DNA from: Jatrophihabitans sp.
Lineage (GTDB): Bacteria > Actinomycetota > Actinomycetes > Mycobacteriales > Jatrophihabitantaceae
Length of the DNA: 8,686 nucleotides
Direction: 5' to 3'
Assembly (NCBI GenBank): GCA_004299665.1
Contig: SCQZ01000344.1
Coordinates: forward strand, 1-8,686
The first letter of the stretch is position 1. Each line of letters opens with the position of its first letter. The notes under the pieces were generated by a model. The model did no database searches. It saw only the letters and a program-made list of their open reading frames with translations, and had not been told where the DNA came from. Position numbers and translations under genes: made by a program. Positions 5,172 to 8,686 of the stretch are shown here, piece after piece.

Positions 5172-7862
5172 TTACTTCGCCGCCACCTTCTTCGCGGGCG
5201 CCTTCTTGGCCGCCGCCTTCTTCGCGGGCGCCCGCTTCGCCGGGGCCTTGCGCGGCGCCTTCGTCACCGGCCCCCGCGCCCGGCGCTCGGCCAGCAGCTC
5301 GGCGGCGCGGTCGACGGTGATCTCCTCGACCGAGTCGCCCTTGCGCAGCGAGGCGTTCGTCTCCCCGTCGGTGACATACGGCCCGAATCGACCGTCCTTG
5401 ACCACGATCGGTTTGCCGCTGACGGGGTCCGGCCCGACCTCCCGCAGCGGCGCCGCCGCCGCGGTGCGCCGCCCCCGTACCTTCGGTTGCGCGTAGAGGG
5501 CGGCGGCCTGCTCGGCCGTGACCGTGAACAGCTGCTCCTCGCTGTCCAGCGAGCGCGAATCGGTGCCGCGCTTCAGGTACGGGCCGTAGCGGCCGTTCTG
5601 CGCGGTCACCTCCTCGCCGTCGATCGTCCCGACGACGCGCGGCAGGGTGAGCAGGCGCTCGGCGTCGGCCAGCGACACCGTGTCCAGTGCCATCGACTTG
5701 AACAGCGAGGCGGTGCGCTCGCCGTCGGTGACGTACGGCCCGTAGCGCCCGGCCTTCGCGGTGATCTCCCGGCCGTCGGCGGCGGTTCCCAGGACGCGGT
5801 CGCCGGACGGCGCGGCGAGCAGCTCGTCGACCCGCTCCGACGTCAGCTCGTCCGGTGGCAGGTCCTCCGGGACGGACGCGCGCTCGCCGCCGTCCCCGGA
5901 TGCCCGCTCGAGGTACGGCCCGTACCGCCCGACGCGCACCACGGCGTCGGTGCCCGGCAGCGGGATCGAGTTCACGCCGCGCGCGTCGATCTGCTCGAGC
6001 CGGTCCGCGATCAGGCGCTTGAGCCCGCCCTGGGCGGAGATGCGCTGCGAGTTCTCCGCCGCGTTCGCGTCGCCGAAGTAGAACCGCTGCAGCCACTGCA
6101 CCCGGGAACGCTCGCCCGCTGCGATCTCGTCCAGGTCGTTCTCGACGGAGGCGGTGAACCCGTAGTCGACCAGGCGCCCGAAGTGCGACTCGAGCAGGCC
6201 CACGACGGCGAACGCGGTCCACGACGGGACGAGCGCCGGGCCCTTCTTCCAGACGTAGCCGCGGTCCTGGATCGTCTGCAGGATCGAGGCGTAGGTCGAG
6301 GGCCGTCCGACGCCGAGTTCCTCCAGCGCCTTGACCAGCGACGGTTCGGTGTACCGCGCGGGCGGCTGGGTGCTGTGCGCCTCCGCGGCGAACTCCCGGC
6401 CGTCGAGCGCCTCGCCGCGGGTCAGGTGCGGCAGTTGCTTGACCGCGTCGTCCTTCTCCGACTGCTCGTCGGTGTCCTCGACGTACGCCTTGAGGAAGCC
6501 CGCGAAGGTGATGGTGCGCCCGGAGGTGGCGAAGTCGGCCTTCTCGCCGGCGGCGGACTCGCCGGACAGCCGCACGGTGACGGTCGTGCCCACCGCGTCG
6601 GCCATCTGCGAGGCCAGGGTGCGCTGCCAGATCAGCTCGTAGAGGCGGAACTCGTCCGCGGTGAGGTGGCCCCGCGCCTCGCCCGGCGTGCGGAACGTGT
6701 CTCCCCCGCCGGCTACGCCCCCACTGGCGGGCCGGATCGCCTCGTGCGCCTCCTGCGCGTTCTTGACCTTGCGCGAGTAGACGCGCGGCTCGGCCGGGAC
6801 GTACGCGTCGCCGTACAGCTCGCGCGCCTGGGCCCGGGCCGCGGCCAGCGCCGTCTCGGACAGGTTCGTCGAGTCGGTGCGCATGTAGGTGATGAAGCCG
6901 TTCTCGTACAGCTTCTGGGCAACCCGCATCGTCACAGCGCTGGACCAGCGCAGCTTGCGCCCGGCCTCCTGCTGCAGCGTCGAGGTCATGAACGGCGGGT
7001 ACGGCCGGCGCCGGTACGGCTTCTCCTCGACGCCGGTGACCGCGAAGGGGCGATCGGCCAGCCGCGCCGCCAGCCCGCGCGCCCCGGCCTCGTCCAGGTG
7101 CAGCACGTCGCCGCGGGCCCGGCCGGTGGCCGCGTCGAAGTCCCGGCCGCTGGCCACCCGCACGTCGTCCACCGCGACCAGGCCGGCGGTGAAGGTGGCA
7201 GGTTCCCCGGCCCCGGGACTGCCCTTGGCGAAGGTGCCGGCGACGTCCCAGTACTCGGCGCTGCGGAAGGCCATCCGTGCCCGCTCGCGCTCGACGACGA
7301 TCCGCGTGGCGACGGACTGCACCCGGCCCGCGGAGAGCTTGGGCAGCACCTTCTTCCACAGGACCGGGCTGACCTCGTAGCCGTAGAGACGGTCCAGGAT
7401 GCGCCGGGTCTCCTGGGCGTCCACGAGGTGCTCGTCGATCTCGCGGGGGTTCGCGACGGCCGCCGCGATCGCGCCCGGGGTGATCTCGTGGAAGACCATG
7501 CGCCGGATCGGCACCTTGGGTTGCAGGGTCTGCACGAGGTGCCACGCGATGGCCTCACCCTCGCGGTCCTCGTCGGTGGCCAGGTAGAGCTCGTCGGCGT
7601 CCTTCACCAGCGCCTTGAGCTTGCCGACCTGTTGCCGGCGGTCGGCGCTGACGACGTACAGGGGCTCGAAGTCGTGGTCGGTGTCGACGCCCAGCCGGGC
7701 CCACGGCTCCCCCTTGTACTTCGCGGGGACGTCCGCGGCGTTGCGGGGAAGGTCGCGGATGTGACCGATGGACGCCTCGACCACGTATCCCTTGCCGAGA
7801 TACCCGCCGATCGTCTTCGCCTTGGCCGGCGATTCCACGATCACGAGTTTGGTGCCTGCCAC
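5172..7862 (-). CDS. topA: DNA topoisomerase I (type IA), actinobacterial form
   Basis: This 896-residue enzyme relaxes negatively supercoiled DNA through a transient 5'-phosphotyrosine link. The Toprim domain starts at TKLVIVESPAKAKTIGGYLG with catalytic Glu10, then ATDEDREGEAIAWH carrying Asp97, Asp99 and Glu103. The active-site loop is GFITYMRTDSTNLS, with catalytic Tyr326 and Arg328. LSAGRVQSVATR is also diagnostic. The C-terminal part has no zinc-ribbon cysteines. It carries four repeats marked by GRYGPYL (about 645-651), GRYGPYV (705-711), GRYGPYL (757-763) and GRFGPYV (824-830), then a tail rich in Lys, Ala and Pro (about 868-896). This layout is known for mycobacterial and Streptomyces TopA, where the basic tail promotes DNA binding and processivity. 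The start is GTG 7862, set by a strong upstream ribosome site and family N-termini; GTG 7886 would add eight residues. It follows the 206-residue gene by 69 bp. Confidence 0.97.
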   Translation of the reverse strand: MAGTKLVIVESPAKAKTIGGYLGKGYVVEASIGHIRDLPRNAADVPAKYKGEPWARLGVDTDHDFEPLYVVSADRRQQVGKLKALVKDADELYLATDEDREGEAIAWHLVQTLQPKVPIRRMVFHEITPGAIAAAVANPREIDEHLVDAQETRRILDRLYGYEVSPVLWKKVLPKLSAGRVQSVATRIVVERERARMAFRSAEYWDVAGTFAKGSPGAGEPATFTAGLVAVDDVRVASGRDFDAATGRARGDVLHLDEAGARGLAARLADRPFAVTGVEEKPYRRRPYPPFMTSTLQQEAGRKLRWSSAVTMRVAQKLYENGFITYMRTDSTNLSETALAAARAQARELYGDAYVPAEPRVYSRKVKNAQEAHEAIRPASGGVAGGGDTFRTPGEARGHLTADEFRLYELIWQRTLASQMADAVGTTVTVRLSGESAAGEKADFATSGRTITFAGFLKAYVEDTDEQSEKDDAVKQLPHLTRGEALDGREFAAEAHSTQPPARYTEPSLVKALEELGVGRPSTYASILQTIQDRGYVWKKGPALVPSWTAFAVVGLLESHFGRLVDYGFTASVENDLDEIAAGERSRVQWLQRFYFGDANAAENSQRISAQGGLKRLIADRLEQIDARGVNSIPLPGTDAVVRVGRYGPYLERASGDGGERASVPEDLPPDELTSERVDELLAAPSGDRVLGTAADGREITAKAGRYGPYVTDGERTASLFKSMALDTVSLADAERLLTLPRVVGTIDGEEVTAQNGRYGPYLKRGTDSRSLDSEEQLFTVTAEQAAALYAQPKVRGRRTAAAAPLREVGPDPVSGKPIVVKDGRFGPYVTDGETNASLRKGDSVEEITVDRAAELLAERRARGPVTKAPRKAPAKRAPAKKAAAKKAPAKKVAAK
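5181..5240. repeat. Two tandem 30-bp direct repeats in the topA lysine tail
   Basis: Bases 5181-5210 and 5211-5240 match at 26 of 30 positions, with an almost exact shared block of about 22 bp at the start of each unit. They encode consecutive ten-residue Lys/Ala/Pro units of the TopA tail. In-frame repeats of this kind can expand or contract by slippage without breaking the gene, so tail length may vary between strains. Confidence 0.7.
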
Positions 7863-7866
7863 GCCC

Positions 7867-7872
7867 CCTCCT
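7867..7872 (-). promoter_or_regulatory. topA: Ribosome binding site that decides the topA start
   Basis: The minus strand reads AGGAGG here, within a purine-rich run GGAGAGGAGGGGG, four bases before GTG 7862. It would lie inside the reading frame if translation began at GTG 7886, and that codon has no such site upstream. The spacing is a little short for AGGAGG but good for the upstream GGAG at 7873-7876. Confidence 0.7.
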
Positions 7873-7903
7873 CTCCGGTTCGCCACGGGCCGTGTCGTCG
7901 CGG

Positions 7904-7909
7904 ACGGTA
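7904..7909 (-). promoter_or_regulatory. Weak candidate -10 element for topA
   Basis: The minus strand reads TACCGT, a TANNNT match, which would give a leader of roughly 35 bases before the topA GTG. The best -35-like hexamer is CTGACG at 7930-7935, overlapping the stop of the preceding gene, but the spacer is 20 bp, longer than usual. It may be chance, and read-through from the upstream gene is equally possible. Confidence 0.22.
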
Positions 7910-7931
7910 CAGGACGGGCGCAAGGGACCCG

Positions 7932-8552
7932 TCAGCCGCTCAGCGGCCAGTTCCCCGCGCCACCCTCCGGCGCGGGGCCGAGCAGTTCGTGCAACCGGCG
8001 CAGCCGCCTGGCCGAGGTGACCCGCCAACCCGCGCCACCGCGGTGGATCGACACCGCCGCGAGGCCGAGGCGGGCCAGTTGGGCCCCGGCCACCCGGTGC
8101 ACCTCGTCGTCGGGCAGGGCGGTGCCGAGCAGGTACCCCACCTCGTCGTACCGGCCGGCGGCGATCGCCCACAGCCGCAGCCCCCCGGCGGTGAGGATGA
8201 ATCCGGCCGGAGGCGCCTCGTTCGCACCCCGTGTCCAGGCGTCCGCGAGCGGCGCCAGGCTCGCCGCGAAGGCGGTCCGCACCGTCAGGCCGGTCGGTGC
8301 CTGCTGCGGGGCGTCCCCGGCGAGGTCGCGGTCGGCGAACCCGTCGGCCAGCGCGAGCGCCCGCCACTCGTCCCGGACGACGACGGACAGCCGCGCGGTG
8401 GTCCGGGCGCCGGCCGGGGCGCCGGCGGTGACGTCGGAGGTGACGTCGTCGGCACGGCCCCGGACCCAGTGCCCGCCGGCGAGCAGGATGCCCCCGAGGT
8501 CTGCGAGCGCCGGGGCCGTCGCGGCGGCGCCGAACAGCGAGAACTGGGTCAT
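7932..8552 (-). CDS. Conserved actinobacterial protein of unknown function encoded upstream of topA
   Basis: This is a 206-residue protein with no function I can recognise. It begins MTQFSLFGAA and has a segment AGFILTAGGLRLWAIAAGRYDEVGYLLGT (about 116-144) followed by VAGAQLARLGLAAVSIHRGG (154-173) and a basic stretch WRVTSARRLRRLHELLG (176-192). These features resemble the conserved hypothetical protein encoded immediately upstream of topA in mycobacteria (Rv3647c), as I recall it. There is no signal peptide, no convincing membrane helix and no cysteine; a soluble cytoplasmic protein is likely. Residues 31-53 are an Asp/Ala/Gly/Thr-rich insertion that looks like a flexible loop. The start ATG 8552 is fixed by a near-perfect ribosome site. 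The conserved position beside topA suggests a role linked to DNA topology or co-regulation with it, but this is only inference. Confidence 0.85.
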   Translation of the reverse strand: MTQFSLFGAAATAPALADLGGILLAGGHWVRGRADDVTSDVTAGAPAGARTTARLSVVVRDEWRALALADGFADRDLAGDAPQQAPTGLTVRTAFAASLAPLADAWTRGANEAPPAGFILTAGGLRLWAIAAGRYDEVGYLLGTALPDDEVHRVAGAQLARLGLAAVSIHRGGAGWRVTSARRLRRLHELLGPAPEGGAGNWPLSG

Positions 8553-8553
8553 C

Positions 8554-8562
8554 TCACCTCCT
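8554..8562 (-). promoter_or_regulatory. Near-ideal ribosome binding site for the 206-residue gene
   Basis: The minus strand reads AGGAGGTGA, a nine-base match to the complement of the 16S rRNA 3' end, directly followed by G and the ATG at 8550-8552. It confirms the start and suggests efficient translation. A 12-bp GC palindrome, GCCCGGCCGGGC, sits immediately upstream at 8564-8575 and could form a small structure beside the site. Confidence 0.75.
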
Positions 8563-8598
8563 CGCCCGGCCGGGCCCGACTCCGTTCACGCCCATGAT

Positions 8599-8617
8599 CG
8601 GGTGCGCGGCGCACCCG
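8599..8617. other. Short hairpin in the leader between two genes
   Basis: CGGGTGCG (8599-8606) pairs with CGCACCCG (8610-8617) around a 3-base loop, an 8-bp perfect stem. On the minus strand it lies about 47 bp upstream of the ATG at 8552. No T-tract follows. It could be part of a tandem terminator with the hairpin at 8632-8667 or a structured 5' leader. A promoter for the downstream gene is not evident around it. Confidence 0.4.
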
Positions 8618-8631
8618 GGCCCGCAAAGCCG

Positions 8632-8667
8632 AGCGGGCGGCCCGGCGTGTCCGCCGGGCCGCCCGCT
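8632..8667 (-). terminator. Perfect 16-bp hairpin, likely terminator of the gene beyond the right edge
   Basis: AGCGGGCGGCCCGGCG (8632-8647) is the exact reverse complement of bases 8652-8667, with a 4-base loop. On the minus strand it is followed by CGGCTTTGCGG, only a short T run, as is common for actinobacterial terminators of the strong-stem, poor-U-tract type. A TCA at 8681-8683 reads TGA on the minus strand and may be the stop of an upstream gene ending 13 bp before the hairpin; only one further base triplet of that gene is inside the window, so it cannot be identified. Confidence 0.65.
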
Positions 8668-8686
8668 GACGGTCGTGCCCTCAGAC

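Noticed and set aside
4590..8597. A stop-free plus-strand frame of over 1300 codons antisense to marR, topA and the 206-residue gene
   Set aside because: Long antisense open frames are expected in very GC-rich coding DNA. The translation is low-complexity Arg/Gly/Ala/Val/Pro-rich and shows no domain, while the opposite strand encodes clear topoisomerase I motifs.

Overview
The window is a very GC-rich stretch with strong G/C preference at third codon positions. It carries a housekeeping block typical of Actinomycetota. Every confidently called gene lies on the minus strand, so the biological reading order runs from the right end of the window to the left. The gene set and order resemble the topA-holB neighbourhood recalled from Mycobacterium and Streptomyces: an unnamed topA-linked protein, topA, a transporter-fused thymidylate kinase, holB and a PSP1/RicT protein. 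The genus cannot be fixed from this window alone.

Layout in transcription order: (a) 8553-8686 is a non-coding leader with a perfect 16-bp hairpin, probably the terminator of a gene lying beyond the right edge, plus a second smaller hairpin. (b) 7932-8552 encodes a 206-residue protein of unknown function with an almost ideal ribosome binding site. (c) 5172-7862 is topA, DNA topoisomerase I, of the actinobacterial type: no zinc ribbons, four RYGPY-type C-terminal repeats and a lysine-rich tail. (d) 4587-5096 is a MarR-family regulator with a perfect 16-bp palindrome 31 bp upstream of its start, a likely operator. (e) 2418-4487 is a fusion of an N-terminal 12-helix MFS transporter-like domain to a C-terminal thymidylate kinase. 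(f) 1231-2421 is holB, the delta-prime clamp-loader subunit, overlapping tmk by an ATGA junction. (g) 330-1190 is the PSP1/RicT protein with two cysteine motifs.

The left end (1-329) is different. Its base composition is visibly less GC-rich, and it has no minus-strand gene with a credible start. On the plus strand, 35-286 is an open frame that reads like the C-terminal end of a secreted beta-rich protein and converges on ricT. An in-frame TAG at 32-34 means it is either a fragment, a frameshifted gene or a short gene with an uncommon start.

Functionally the block joins DNA topology (TopA), dTTP supply (Tmk) and the replisome clamp loader (HolB). The tmk-holB-ricT order also exists in Bacillus subtilis (tmk-yaaQ-yaaR-holB-yaaT), so that part is old synteny. 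Nothing in the window looks like a defence system, CRISPR array, prophage or insertion sequence. The most interesting items are the transporter-kinase fusion placed behind a MarR gene, the palindromic operator candidate, the uncharacterised topA neighbour and the atypical plus-strand fragment.
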